In this document: in pieces, positions 53,192 through 61,579 of the stretch
How the letters are laid out: the number at the start of each line of letters is the position of its first letter
How positions within the stretch are numbered: the stretch's first letter is position 1
NCBI RefSeq assembly: GCF_014649375.1
Contig: NZ_BMSX01000008.1
Location: 62,001 to 126,000 of the forward strand
Source of the DNA: Streptomyces aurantiogriseus
GTDB lineage: Bacteria; Actinomycetota; Actinomycetes; Streptomycetales; Streptomycetaceae
Length of the DNA stretch: 64,000 nt
Direction: 5' to 3'
Notes under the pieces: model-generated
What the model was told of the DNA's origin: nothing
Database searches by the model: none
Seen by the model: only the letters and a program-made list of their open reading frames with translations
Made by a program: the position numbers and the translations under genes

Positions 53192-54130
53192 CTAGGGAAG
53201 AGTCTTCTCGTACGTCTGGTCCGTGTCGGAGTCGTACACCAGCTTGCCGGAGGCGTCGTAGCCCTTGATGTGCGGGGCCACGGTGACCTGCTGGTTCAGG
53301 ACGCCGGCGGCGACGAACCAGCCGTGGTCCAGGGTGGCCGTGGCGCTGCTGTCGCCGTAGGAGACGGTCACCTTGGCCACCGAGGGCTCGACCGTGCCGA
53401 TGAGCCCCCAGCGGAAAGGCAGCTTCCAGTTGCCCTTGTCCATGAACGACTGCTGGTAGAGCTTGCCGCTGTTGATGTCGGCCACCACCGGACCCGCGTC
53501 GGGGGGACCGGCGTCGCCCGAGCTGATGTTGATGCCGGACGCCTCTCCGTCCTTGACGGTGCAGATCACCCGGAAGCCCTCGGGCTGCTCCTTCACGGCG
53601 ACGACGAAGATGCCGTCGCCGGGGGAGTTGGAGTCCCCGGTGCTCTTCATGCCCAGGATGATCCGGTAGTCCGCGGCCTTGCCCGGATCGGTCCTGCCCA
53701 TGCCGGCCGAGGCGTGCTCCTTGTCGAAGCCGATGCACTTCTCCAGGCCCTCCGCGGCCTGCTCGAACGTCACCCCGTCCAGCAGCTGCCCCGCCGTGGC
53801 CGGCCCCGTGGGCCCGGCGGGCGGCTTCGTCGAGGTGGCGGCCGTGCTCTGCGGGGCGCTGACCGACGTCATCGGTGTCGCCGTGTCAGCGCCCCGCCCC
53901 CCGTTCCCCCCGGCCACGGCGTACGCCCCCGCCGGCACGGCGGTCAGCGTGACCAACGCCGCCCCCAACGCCGCCATCCGCCGCCGCCGTTCCACCACGC
54001 CCCGCCGCCGGATCGCCGGGTAGGGCGCGGGCGCGGGATGGATCGTGTGGGCGTCCTCCGCGAGCAGCTCCCGCAGCCGCTCCTCGAAGTCCCCCTCGAC
54101 GCCCCGCTCGTTCTCTGCCCCGTGGTTCAC
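53192..54130 (-). CDS. Membrane protein coupled to SigE-type sigma factor, possible anti-sigma factor
   Basis: 312 residues. Cytoplasmic N-terminus of about 50 residues (DFEERLRELLAEDAHTIHPA), one transmembrane helix (MAALGAALVTLTAVPAGAYAVA), a Thr/Pro linker and a large extracytoplasmic domain (LDGVTFEQAAEGLEKCIGFD to the end) with two Cys. GTG start overlaps the sigma gene stop by four bases, with GGGAGG upstream. Position and topology fit an anti-sigma or sensor protein, but no zinc-type anti-sigma HxxxCxxC motif is present. Confidence 0.75.
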   Translation of the reverse strand: MNHGAENERGVEGDFEERLRELLAEDAHTIHPAPAPYPAIRRRGVVERRRRMAALGAALVTLTAVPAGAYAVAGGNGGRGADTATPMTSVSAPQSTAATSTKPPAGPTGPATAGQLLDGVTFEQAAEGLEKCIGFDKEHASAGMGRTDPGKAADYRIILGMKSTGDSNSPGDGIFVVAVKEQPEGFRVICTVKDGEASGINISSGDAGPPDAGPVVADINSGKLYQQSFMDKGNWKLPFRWGLIGTVEPSVAKVTVSYGDSSATATLDHGWFVAAGVLNQQVTVAPHIKGYDASGKLVYDSDTDQTYEKTLP

Positions 54131-54657
54131 TTGCCGCCTCCCTGCCCGGACACCGTGCGCTCCTGACGCGCCAGCCCGGGATACGTACGCAGTTTCGCCA
54201 GCCCCTTGGAAGCCTGGCTCTTGACCGTGCCGGTCGAGCAGCCGAGCACATCGGCCACCTCCGCCTCCGACAGGTCCTCCCAGTAGCGCAGGACCACCAC
54301 CGCCCGCTGCCGGGCGGGCAGCCGGGCGAGCCCGTCGAGCAGTGACCCGCGCATCTCCACCTGCCCGGCTGCCTGGTCGTACCCCGCCCTCTCGGGCGGC
54401 GCCGCGGTCAGCGCCTCGCTGACCCGACGCTTGCGGAACCGGTCGCTGTTGCAGCTGACCAGCATCCGCCGGACGTAGGCCTCCGGGTTGTCGCTGCGGG
54501 ATATCCGCCGCCACGACCGGTACGCCTTCGCCAGCGCGGTCTGCGTCAGGTCCTCCGCGTGGTGGACGTCGCCCGTGAGCAGGTACGCGGTCCGGACGAG
54601 CCGTGACCACCGCCCTCTGACGAACTCCTGGAACTGCGCCTCTTGTTCGGCCTGCAT
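54127..54657 (-). CDS. SigE-family ECF sigma factor
   Basis: 176-residue extracytoplasmic-function sigma factor of the actinobacterial SigE (ECF41-independent, short) group. Region 2 is LVRTAYLLTGDVHHAEDLTQ with ALAKAYRSWRRI; region 4 is LPARQRAVVVLRYWEDLSEA with GCSTGTVKSQASKGLAKLR. The ATG has a strong GAGGAGGGG site. Translationally coupled to the membrane protein that follows. A phosphatase gene diverges 78 bp away. Confidence 0.93.
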   Translation of the reverse strand: MQAEQEAQFQEFVRGRWSRLVRTAYLLTGDVHHAEDLTQTALAKAYRSWRRISRSDNPEAYVRRMLVSCNSDRFRKRRVSEALTAAPPERAGYDQAAGQVEMRGSLLDGLARLPARQRAVVVLRYWEDLSEAEVADVLGCSTGTVKSQASKGLAKLRTYPGLARQERTVSGQGGGK

Positions 54658-54735
54658 CAACCCCTCCTCGCCCTCCAGACCACCGGTCGGGCCGATTCGG
54701 TTGCCCGGGGCTCGGAGCCGGGTTGGAATGGGGCC

Positions 54736-55203
54736 ATGGAGAAGGACGATCGGGCCTGGCAGCCGGGGCAACCCGGAGTTCTCGCGTTGCCGTCCGGGCG
54801 GCTGGTACGCGGGCGCGGCCTGCGCCGGCCCCTCGACCCGACGGCGCCCACGCCCTCGTACGGCCTCTATCTCCTCGGCTCCCCGCCCCCGCAGGTCGCC
54901 TGGGAGGCGCGCTGGATCCGCTGGCCGGACTTCCGGCTCCCCGCCGACAGGGCGGACGCCCGTGCGGCGCTCGTCGAGGCGTGGCGGCGGGCGGCCGACG
55001 ACCGCGTGGAGGTCGCCTGCGGCGGCGGGCGCGGGCGTACGGGGACGGCGCTGGCGTGTCTGGCGGTGCTGGACGGCGTACCGGCCGGGGAGGCGGTCGC
55101 TTTCGTGCGCCGGCACTACGACCGGCACGCCGTGGAGACGCCCTGGCAGCGGGGCTACGTACGGAAGTTCACGCGCGAGGGCGCCGCGGACGTCACAGGC
55201 TGA
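54736..55203 (+). CDS. Protein-tyrosine phosphatase-like protein
   Basis: 155 residues. The CX5R phosphatase P-loop is present as VACGGGRGRTGTA (Cys, five residues, Arg, Thr), a variant of HCxAGxGRTG in which the preceding His is Ala. The earlier RWPDFRLPADRADA could supply the general-acid Asp. Similar small proteins are annotated as protein phosphatases in streptomycetes. The ATG begins MEKDDRAWQPG. The end overlaps the convergent acetyltransferase gene by 11 bp. Confidence 0.78.
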   Translation: MEKDDRAWQPGQPGVLALPSGRLVRGRGLRRPLDPTAPTPSYGLYLLGSPPPQVAWEARWIRWPDFRLPADRADARAALVEAWRRAADDRVEVACGGGRGRTGTALACLAVLDGVPAGEAVAFVRRHYDRHAVETPWQRGYVRKFTREGAADVTG

Positions 55204-55711
55204 GCGTCATGAGGAGGCGGTGGGCGCCCGGACCGAAGTAGTCCTGGCGGGGGCCGCCGGGGTCCGCGGTGAAGCCCAGCGACTGGTAGAGGGCGATGGC
55301 GGCGTGGTTGCGCGGCTCCACGGAGAGGGTGACGGAGTGGACGCCCTCCGCGCGTAGATGACCCAGGATCTGTGTCATCAGTTGCTTTCCGAGCCCTTGG
55401 CCCCGCAGGCCGGGAGCGATGCCGAGGCTGAGGATCCAGCTCTGCGCCGCGTTCGGCGGCGTCGACAGCACATAGCCGCCCAGTCCCTCGCCGTCGTCCA
55501 GCACGAACACGAAGTCCGGGAACGAGGCCAGCAGCTGGCGGAGCACGAAGTAGGGGTACGGGTCGGCCGGGAAGGCCTCCTCGTCGAGACGGACGATATG
55601 GGGGAGATCCTCCTCCGTGGCCGCTCTGATCCGTAAGCGCCTTACTCCGGACACCTGGCTCACTGTCGAACCGGCGACCGACGGAAAACGATCTCCGGGA
55701 AGAGGAGTCAT
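55193..55711 (-). CDS. GNAT-family N-acetyltransferase (contains a TTA codon)
   Basis: 172-residue acetyltransferase. The acetyl-CoA loop LRGQGLGKQLM matches the GNAT Q/RxxGxG/A motif, and RNHAAIALYQSLGFT is the usual late segment; the N-terminus LRIRAATEEDLPHIVRLDEE is typical of RimI-like members. Codon 26 is TTA (plus-strand 55634-55636), rare in Streptomyces and read only by the bldA tRNA, so expression should be developmentally gated. ATG preceded by AAGGGGAC. It is divergent from the methyltransferase cassette. Confidence 0.87.
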   Translation of the reverse strand: MTPLPGDRFPSVAGSTVSQVSGVRRLRIRAATEEDLPHIVRLDEEAFPADPYPYFVLRQLLASFPDFVFVLDDGEGLGGYVLSTPPNAAQSWILSLGIAPGLRGQGLGKQLMTQILGHLRAEGVHSVTLSVEPRNHAAIALYQSLGFTADPGGPRQDYFGPGAHRLLMTLSL

Positions 55712-55742
55712 ACCGTCCCCTTGTGAAGGATCGACAAAGCAA

Positions 55743-55898
55743 ATGGCACGTGCGGTGGCTCTCGTGCTGGCCCTTGTGCTGGCCCCTTGTACTGGCTCTT
55801 GCGCTGACTCTTGTGCGATATGCATACCTGATCGTCCATCATTGCCCGGTGCATCCACGCCTTCAAGACCTCCGCGTCCTGCTAGGCTGAACCAATGA
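55743..55898 (+). CDS. Candidate small Cys-rich ORF before the cassette (uncertain)
   Basis: 51 codons: MARAVALVLALVLAPC, then three more Cys (C20, C24, C27) and a Pro-rich tail. The first half looks like a signal peptide. The stop overlaps the methyltransferase ATG (ATGA), as expected for coupled translation, and GAAGGA lies 12 bases upstream. Against it: third-position G+C is near 50%, far below its neighbours, and the hydrophobic part is produced by a 12-bp tandem repeat. It may be only untranslated leader. Confidence 0.25.
   Translation: MARAVALVLALVLAPCTGSCADSCAICIPDRPSLPGASTPSRPPRPARLNQ
55764..55812 (+). repeat. Degenerate 12-bp tandem repeat
   Basis: Four units: GTGCTGGCCCTT, GTGCTGGCCCCTT, GTACTGGCTCTT, GCGCTGACTCTT, ending 82 bp before the methyltransferase start. 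Low G+C compared with the surroundings. Possibly a regulator array or replication-slippage product. Confidence 0.7.
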
Positions 55899-56686
55899 CC
55901 TCGGGACCGCGCGCCGCTGACCAAAAGCTGAATGACGAAGTGCTCTGGGACACCTTCGATCCCGACGAGTACATCAAGCGCAATTACCTCGAGATCCAGT
56001 CCGTGGACAGAGAGATCCTCACCCGCGTGCGCGATCACTTCCGTGATCATTTCGGCAAGGACGGCGGTCGCGTCGGTTCCGGTATCGACGTGGGTGCGGG
56101 GCCCAATCTCTATCCCGCCCTCGCCATGCTCCCCTGGTGCGACCGGATCACGCTCCTGGAGCGGTCCGAGAGCAACCTGCGCTACCTCAGGAGCCAGCTC
56201 TCCGGCTACGACGCCAACTGGGACCAGTTCTGGGAGGTCCTGAAGAGCGGTGACGACGACGAGGGCCAGGCGTATGCCGAGCTCGGCACGGACCCCAGAG
56301 TGCGTTTCAAGGAAGCGGTCCAGGAACCCGTCGCGGGCAGTCTCTTCGACCTCTGCAGCGGCGCGGAGCGCTGGGATCTCGGCACGATGTTCTTCGTCGC
56401 GGAATCCATCACCACCTCACTCGACGAATTCCGTCGGGGTGTGGGCTGTTTCATGAGCGCCCTGAATCCCGGCGCGCCCTTCGCTGCCGCGTTCATGGAG
56501 CATTCCGAGGGCTATCGCGTGGGCTCGCAGGAATTCCCCGCCCGTGATATCGACCGGGCCGAGGTGACATCCGCGCTCAAGGATTACGCGGAGGGTGTGA
56601 GCATCCACCGCATGGCGAATCCGAAGCAACTCGTGCGCGAGGGATACACGGGAATGATCCTGGCCTGCGGGCGACGGAAACACTGA
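55895..56686 (+). CDS. SCO2525-family SAM-dependent methyltransferase
   Basis: 263 residues. A Rossmann-like SAM domain with GSGIDVGAGPNLYPALAM (motif I), ITLLERSESNLRYLRSQ (acidic end of strand 2) and WDLGTMFFVAESITTS (strand 4). The pattern recalls the NNMT/PNMT small-molecule N-methyltransferases, including an N-terminal DEYIKRNYLEIQS. It matches the family named after S. coelicolor SCO2525. First gene of a conserved cassette with the SCO2524-2521 families. Substrate unknown: small molecule, lipid or protein are all open. Confidence 0.85.
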   Translation: MTSGPRAADQKLNDEVLWDTFDPDEYIKRNYLEIQSVDREILTRVRDHFRDHFGKDGGRVGSGIDVGAGPNLYPALAMLPWCDRITLLERSESNLRYLRSQLSGYDANWDQFWEVLKSGDDDEGQAYAELGTDPRVRFKEAVQEPVAGSLFDLCSGAERWDLGTMFFVAESITTSLDEFRRGVGCFMSALNPGAPFAAAFMEHSEGYRVGSQEFPARDIDRAEVTSALKDYAEGVSIHRMANPKQLVREGYTGMILACGRRKH

Positions 56687-56737
56687 CCCGATCCGTTTCT
56701 TTTTCCGTGCTGACGGGCCTGTGCGAGGGGAATGGGC

Positions 56738-58603
56738 ATGCAGATCAAGCCGAGACAGAATCTGCTCGAAGTATGGCAGGCCGTCGCCCGCCATTCCTTC
56801 GACGGCGGTGAATGGGACTGGGGCGAATGGGGCGGCCGCAGCAGCGTCGCCGACGCCGAGCGGTTGCTGTGCCTGCTCTACCCCGCCACCGAGATCACCG
56901 CGTTCCGTCTCGACGACCCCGACACCACGCAGCGGGACGTGGAAAGAGCGCTGAGGAGCGCGGGCGACTCCAGCGAGATTCCCGGCAACCTCGTCAAGGT
57001 CCTCAGTGAGTTCATGGAGCAGCACCGCGGCGAGGAGAGCCCCACCTTCTCCGGCGGCTACTACTTCGCCCCCGAGGACCCCCGGCAGGAACTCACCAAG
57101 GAACAGCGGGCCGTGGGGGTGGTCGACGCCTACTCCATGTCGGTCACCCTGTGCCTCGCCACCCTCGGCTTCCTCAAGGTCTACCGGGGCAAGACCCAGC
57201 GCGCGAGCACCCTCGCCCAGATCGACCGGCTCTGGGACGCCACCAGCGCCCGGCTGACCGCCGCCATGGTGAGCCTGCTGCGCTCCTTCACCGTCAACGT
57301 CGTCGACGTCTCCTCCGACCAGGGACAGGCCCTCACCCGCCTCCTCGGCCAGGGCCGGCTCTCCGAACGGCAGGTCCTCCAGCGCTTCCAGGAGCGCTTC
57401 AAGGCCCTGCGCGCCGTCATCAGCGAGAGCGTCACCCTCGGTCTCGACAGCGACATCACGGACGAACTGCGCAACGAGAACCGGCTGTTCGAGTGCGGCT
57501 GGGCCTGGAGCCTGGTGAAGGGCGCCCCCGAGGTCGAGGTGGAGCCGCAGACCGCCGAGGGCATCGGCAAACAGCCCGAGGGCGTCGCCCACCCCACGCC
57601 CTACCTGTACTTCACCGTCGTCGCCCTCGACGGCATCCCCGACCTGTTCTCCGAGCGCACCCTCGTCCTCGGTCTGCTCACCACCGAACAGCAGAAGCTG
57701 GCCGACGCGCTGCGGCTGCGCTGGGAGATCACCCAGCAGTACTGGTCGGCCATCGCCCGCTTCGGCGACGGCACCTGGCCGCTGGAGGAGATCCCCTGGC
57801 GCACCACCCTCCAGCAACTGGAGTCGCCGTACTTCTCCCTCTCCGTCGCCTCCATCCTCGTCCACGACCTGGTCCGCCGTCGGGCCACCGACGACGACCT
57901 CACCCGCACCGTCAAGGTCATGGAACGCCTCGCCGAACGCGGCCGGATCACCAGCGGCATGACCCGCGACGACCCCGCGATCGTCCTGCACAACCCCGGT
58001 GTCACCCTGCCCCTGCTGGGCAGCGACGCGCTGGGCCCCGCCATGAAGTGGACGATGACGGACTTCTCCGCGCAGCTGCTCAAGCGGACCATCCAACTGT
58101 GCTCGCTGTCGCGGAACATCGCCTCCCAGGACCGGCTGCTGCGGCTCGCCGAGGACATCCTCGACCATCTCTGGCAGCGCCGGGTCAGCGACGGCGAGGG
58201 CGTCGGCCTGTGGGACGACGTGCACGCCGTCTACCCCGAAGCCGAGGCCCGCAGCCAGGGTCCGTTGTCCTGGAGCATCACCGAGCGCGTCACCGAGTGC
58301 ATGGTCGCCGCGCACGCCCTCTACGACCAGCCGCCGATCCGCAGCGCCGAACTCTCCCTGCTGGCCAGGGCGTTGCTCAGCGAGGCGGCCCACCTCTTCG
58401 GCAAGGAGCAGATGGAACAGCCCTCCGCCGCCCTCAAGAGCCCCCAGGGAGAACAGATCAAGAGCATCGAGGCGGACCTGCGCCGCGCCCGCCGCCTCGT
58501 CGACGAACAGCCCGGCACCGCCTACGCGTTGGCCCTCGGCGTCCTGACCCGGCTGGACTCCCTCGCCCGCGCCCGGGGTGACGCCGGGTCCCAGGGGGTG
58601 TGA
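56738..58603 (+). CDS. SCO2524-family protein
   Basis: 621-residue soluble protein, mostly alpha-helical by composition, with no signal peptide or transmembrane helix and no fold I recognise. It starts MQIKPRQNLLEVWQAVARHS; the upstream GAGGGG favours this ATG over one two codons earlier. The N-terminal 20 residues and WDWGEWGGRSSVADAERLLC are likely conserved marks of the family named after SCO2524. Order and spacing (51 bp after the methyltransferase, 3 bp before the P-loop gene) show cotranscription. It may be the scaffold or effector on which the P-loop protein acts; that is inference. Confidence 0.8.
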   Translation: MQIKPRQNLLEVWQAVARHSFDGGEWDWGEWGGRSSVADAERLLCLLYPATEITAFRLDDPDTTQRDVERALRSAGDSSEIPGNLVKVLSEFMEQHRGEESPTFSGGYYFAPEDPRQELTKEQRAVGVVDAYSMSVTLCLATLGFLKVYRGKTQRASTLAQIDRLWDATSARLTAAMVSLLRSFTVNVVDVSSDQGQALTRLLGQGRLSERQVLQRFQERFKALRAVISESVTLGLDSDITDELRNENRLFECGWAWSLVKGAPEVEVEPQTAEGIGKQPEGVAHPTPYLYFTVVALDGIPDLFSERTLVLGLLTTEQQKLADALRLRWEITQQYWSAIARFGDGTWPLEEIPWRTTLQQLESPYFSLSVASILVHDLVRRRATDDDLTRTVKVMERLAERGRITSGMTRDDPAIVLHNPGVTLPLLGSDALGPAMKWTMTDFSAQLLKRTIQLCSLSRNIASQDRLLRLAEDILDHLWQRRVSDGEGVGLWDDVHAVYPEAEARSQGPLSWSITERVTECMVAAHALYDQPPIRSAELSLLARALLSEAAHLFGKEQMEQPSAALKSPQGEQIKSIEADLRRARRLVDEQPGTAYALALGVLTRLDSLARARGDAGSQGV

Positions 58604-58606
58604 GGC

Positions 58607-59527
58607 GTGCTCGTCTTCGCCGCCTCCGACAAGGGGGGCACCGGGCGCTCGGTCACCAGCGCCAACCTCGCGTACCACCGCGCGCTGGACGGGGACGACG
58701 TCTGCTACCTGGACTTCGACTTCGGCTCGCCCACCGCCGCCGCCGTGTTCGACCTGCCCGACGTCCTCTCCGAGGCCGAGGGCCGCGGCCTGCACTCGTA
58801 TCTGAAGGGCAAGACCGGAGAGCCCCTGCGGGTCGACGTCTGGTCCCGCACCGAACACCCCCAACTGCGCAGCCGGCCCGGCGGATCCGGGCGACTGGTC
58901 CTGCTGCCCGGAGACCGCACCGGCGGCGAATTCGTCACCGACGACGAGAACCTGCACCGGTGTGTGGACCTCGTGCTGCGTCTGAAACGCGAATTCGACG
59001 TCATCATCGTCGACTTGAGCGCCGGACGCAGTTATGCGATGGACCTCGCGCTCGCCGCCACCTCACCGCGCGGCGGACTCGGCCGCCTGAAAACCCGTTG
59101 GCTCGTCTATCACCGCTGGACCCGCCAGCATGTGATGGCGGCCGCCGAACTCGTGTACGGCAAACAGGGAATCGTGCAGGCGGGTATCGCCATGGGCCAC
59201 GAGGCCGACGCGCTTTCCGCCGCGATCCGCTTCGTACGGGCCGCCGTACCGAATCTCGAGTCGCCGCTGTGGTCGCAGGTGTCGCCCGCGCAGTACGCGT
59301 GGATGCGGCAGTGCGACACCCAACTCGAGGAAATCGCGGCCGGCCGCGGCATCGGCAAGACCCGGGTGCTGTCGTCCATTCCGCTGGAACCCGTCCTGCA
59401 GTGGCAGGAACGCCTCATCACCGACGAGGACGTGCACGACCGTCGCATCGCCAATGTGGAGACCTGGCAGAAGATGGGCGAACTCGCCCAGCGCCTGACC
59501 GACGACAAGTACTGGGGGCAGCTGTGA
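58607..59527 (+). CDS. SCO2523-family variant P-loop (ParA/MinD-like) protein
   Basis: 306 residues. N-terminus MLVFAASDKGGTGRSVTSAN is the deviant Walker A of the ParA/MinD group: signature Lys9 is kept, but the P-loop Lys of KGGxGK(S/T) is Arg14. Strand 2 ends in CYLDFDFGSPT and the Walker B-like strand is FDVIIVDLSAG. The second half (GRLKTRWLVYHRW; VSPAQYAWMRQCDTQLEEIA) is specific to this family. It may bind but poorly hydrolyse ATP, serving as a switch or membrane-positioning factor. GTG start three bases after the SCO2524-type stop. Confidence 0.85.
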   Translation: MLVFAASDKGGTGRSVTSANLAYHRALDGDDVCYLDFDFGSPTAAAVFDLPDVLSEAEGRGLHSYLKGKTGEPLRVDVWSRTEHPQLRSRPGGSGRLVLLPGDRTGGEFVTDDENLHRCVDLVLRLKREFDVIIVDLSAGRSYAMDLALAATSPRGGLGRLKTRWLVYHRWTRQHVMAAAELVYGKQGIVQAGIAMGHEADALSAAIRFVRAAVPNLESPLWSQVSPAQYAWMRQCDTQLEEIAAGRGIGKTRVLSSIPLEPVLQWQERLITDEDVHDRRIANVETWQKMGELAQRLTDDKYWGQL

Positions 59528-60510
59528 GCGGACCGGGAACCGTCTTCCGGGAGACCAGCGCCCAACCGGCCACCAAATCCGTGCCCTTCTCCCATCTCTC
59601 CCTGGAATTGGGCCACTTGTACATGGAGGACTTCGTCGAGGGCCCCGACCGGCTGCGCGGTCACTTCGCCGCCGTACGCCCCTGGGTGGACGCCGCCCGG
59701 GCCGGCGTCGGTTCGCTGCCGGCGGGCAAGCGGCCCAGGATCAGCACCTGCTTCCTGATCGACGACTACTTCAGCCGGCTGTCCACCCCCGCCGAGCTCA
59801 TACCGCCCCTCCTGGCGGCGGCCGCCGAGGCCGGCCTCACGATCGACTACCTGGCCCGCGAGTCCGGCTGCGCCGTCTCCCAGCCGGGCCGGCGCGACCG
59901 GGCCGAACTCGCCGAGTCCGTCCTGCACCGGCTCGTGGAGTCGCCCCCGCCCGGCAGCAACGGCTTCCGCCCGCCCGTCAGCCGCACCGGCTGGCTCACC
60001 AACGGCCGGCGCGCCCCCAGCGGGCGCACCTCCGCCGCCCTGGACGCCACCGGCGCCGTCTGGGAACCGCCGAGCGAGACCGGCGCCCGCGGCCACTCCG
60101 TCTTCATGGACGTCGAACTGTGGAGCGGGCCCGAGGACGAGCGCACCTGGTCCTGCGCCTTCCTCGCCTCCGTCTGGCAGCTCGTCCGGCTCGGGCTGCT
60201 GCGGGACAACGGCGAACCGGTGCTGACCCCCGCCCCCTGGGACGCCAAGGAGTTCCCCGCCGAGTGGGACGCCCTGCCGCCCGTCGTGCGCCTCAACCCG
60301 CTGGCGGCGCCCTTCACCGCGTACGCCACCTGCAGCATCCTCCCGGCCCGGTTCCTGCCGGTCGAGCACGCCGTCCGTGTCATCCTCGACCAGGTCCATG
60401 TGGAGCCCGAGGCGTTACGGCAGGTCACCGTGCGCTCCCAGGGGGAGGGGATCACCGTCCCCGCGGCCGTCGTGGACCGCACCTCCTACGTGTTCCCGCC
60501 GGGGCTGTGA
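59524..60510 (+). CDS. SCO2522-family protein (contains a TTA codon)
   Basis: 328 residues, soluble, no recognised fold. N-terminal region FSHLSLELGHLYMEDFVEGP; a strand ISTCFLIDDYFSRL that could end in acidic active-site or metal-binding residues; C-terminal LNPLAAPFTAYATCSILPAR. Starts by GTGA overlap with the P-loop gene, so its translation is coupled and its product probably made in equal amount. Codon 298 is TTA (60415-60417), which would make synthesis of the full protein depend on bldA tRNA. Named by resemblance to SCO2522. Confidence 0.8.
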   Translation: MSGPGTVFRETSAQPATKSVPFSHLSLELGHLYMEDFVEGPDRLRGHFAAVRPWVDAARAGVGSLPAGKRPRISTCFLIDDYFSRLSTPAELIPPLLAAAAEAGLTIDYLARESGCAVSQPGRRDRAELAESVLHRLVESPPPGSNGFRPPVSRTGWLTNGRRAPSGRTSAALDATGAVWEPPSETGARGHSVFMDVELWSGPEDERTWSCAFLASVWQLVRLGLLRDNGEPVLTPAPWDAKEFPAEWDALPPVVRLNPLAAPFTAYATCSILPARFLPVEHAVRVILDQVHVEPEALRQVTVRSQGEGITVPAAVVDRTSYVFPPGL

Positions 60511-60511
60511 C

Positions 60512-61489
60512 ATGGGCGCCCCGGGGAAGACCACGGACGCCGTCCTCGCCTGCGGGGAGGTGCGCACCTGCCTGCTGCCCACCCGGGAAGCGGTGGACCA
60601 GCAGGTCGCCGAGCGGCTGCTGCGCCTGCGCGCCGACGAACCCGTCCGGGTCTCCAAGCGCCCCAACCGGTACGCCGTCTCCCCGGACGTCCTCACCGGC
60701 GTCGACTGCCGGCTCCCCACCGCCAACGGCTCCAAGGTCCGCGCGGTCGGCACGGTGACCTCCCGCGCGGCCCTCGTCGAGGGCCGGGTCCTCCAGGCCA
60801 CCGCCTACTTCTCCGCCCCGGCCGGCGGTCCCGACCGGCGCCGGCCCTGGGGGTACTACCTGGTGCGGCCCGGCGTCCTGGTGCCGATCGGCAAGGTGTC
60901 CCCGAGGGCCGTGGCCGAAGGCTTCCTGACCCGCCATCACCAGGACGAGCTGGACGTCGGCTCCATCGCCGAAGGCCAACTGTCGAGGATCTCCCGCCTG
61001 CTGGCGGACTCCTTCGACCCGCCGCTCACCACCACCGACACCCGGGTCCGCTGGGCCGCGTCACCCGCCTCCGACGGCGACGAGCCGCCCCTGCGCTTCA
61101 CGGTCGCCGAGGACGGCCTGCGCACCCTCGACCTCCGGCTGCCGCCCGGTACCGCACCGGCCGCGGCGGCCGCGCTGTGCGAGGACCTCGCCCTGCACGA
61201 CTGGCTGCTGACCACCGTCGTCGACAAGCTCGACGGTCTCAGGCTCGGCTCCGCGGACGGCAAGGCCGCGCTGAAGGTCCTGCGCCCGCTCGTCGACCAC
61301 CTGCTGCACCTCTGGCTGCCCAAGGCCCGCGTCGAGCGGCCCCTGGAGGCGCTGTGGGACGCGCTCGAGCAGGAGCCGGGGTTCAGCCGCCAGTGGGAGA
61401 CCCAGGTGCGGCGCGTCCGCGACCAGCTGCTTCTGCAGGCCATCCTCACCCAGCGCGAGGCCCTCGGCGCCTCGCTGACGACGTCCTGA
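60512..61489 (+). CDS. SCO2521-family protein
   Basis: 325 residues, soluble and unrecognised outside this family. The N-terminus (TDAVLACGEVRTCLLPT) and VSKRPNRYAVSPDVLTGVDC look like a beta-rich domain; the C-terminal third is helical (ALCEDLALHDWLLTTVVDKL; VRDQLLLQAILTQREAL). Its ATG comes one base after the SCO2522-type stop. Last of the five-gene cassette; a repeat follows directly, then a membrane protein. Confidence 0.8.
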   Translation: MGAPGKTTDAVLACGEVRTCLLPTREAVDQQVAERLLRLRADEPVRVSKRPNRYAVSPDVLTGVDCRLPTANGSKVRAVGTVTSRAALVEGRVLQATAYFSAPAGGPDRRRPWGYYLVRPGVLVPIGKVSPRAVAEGFLTRHHQDELDVGSIAEGQLSRISRLLADSFDPPLTTTDTRVRWAASPASDGDEPPLRFTVAEDGLRTLDLRLPPGTAPAAAAALCEDLALHDWLLTTVVDKLDGLRLGSADGKAALKVLRPLVDHLLHLWLPKARVERPLEALWDALEQEPGFSRQWETQVRRVRDQLLLQAILTQREALGASLTTS

Positions 61490-61536
61490 AGACATCCGCA
61501 CAGATATCCGAGAAGACATCCGAGAAGACATCCGCA
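61488..61536 (+). repeat. Tandem GAAGACATCCG(C)A repeats
   Basis: Four units of 11-13 bp: GAAGACATCCGCA, CAGATATCCGA, GAAGACATCCGA, GAAGACATCCGCA, beginning in the stop codon of the preceding gene and ending 43 bp before the next ATG. Function unknown; too short and irregular for CRISPR. Confidence 0.75.
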
Positions 61537-61579
61537 CGACTTCTGTCCGCGCACGATCCCGACGGGGGGAGAAAGAGAG

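Noticed and set aside
56417..58957. 846-codon reverse frame over the SCO2524- and SCO2523-type genes
   Set aside because: Shadow frame of two well-supported genes; sequence is low-complexity Gly/Val/Glu.
61488..61536. Short repeats considered as a CRISPR array
   Set aside because: Units of 11-13 bp are directly adjacent with no spacers, and no cas genes are near.
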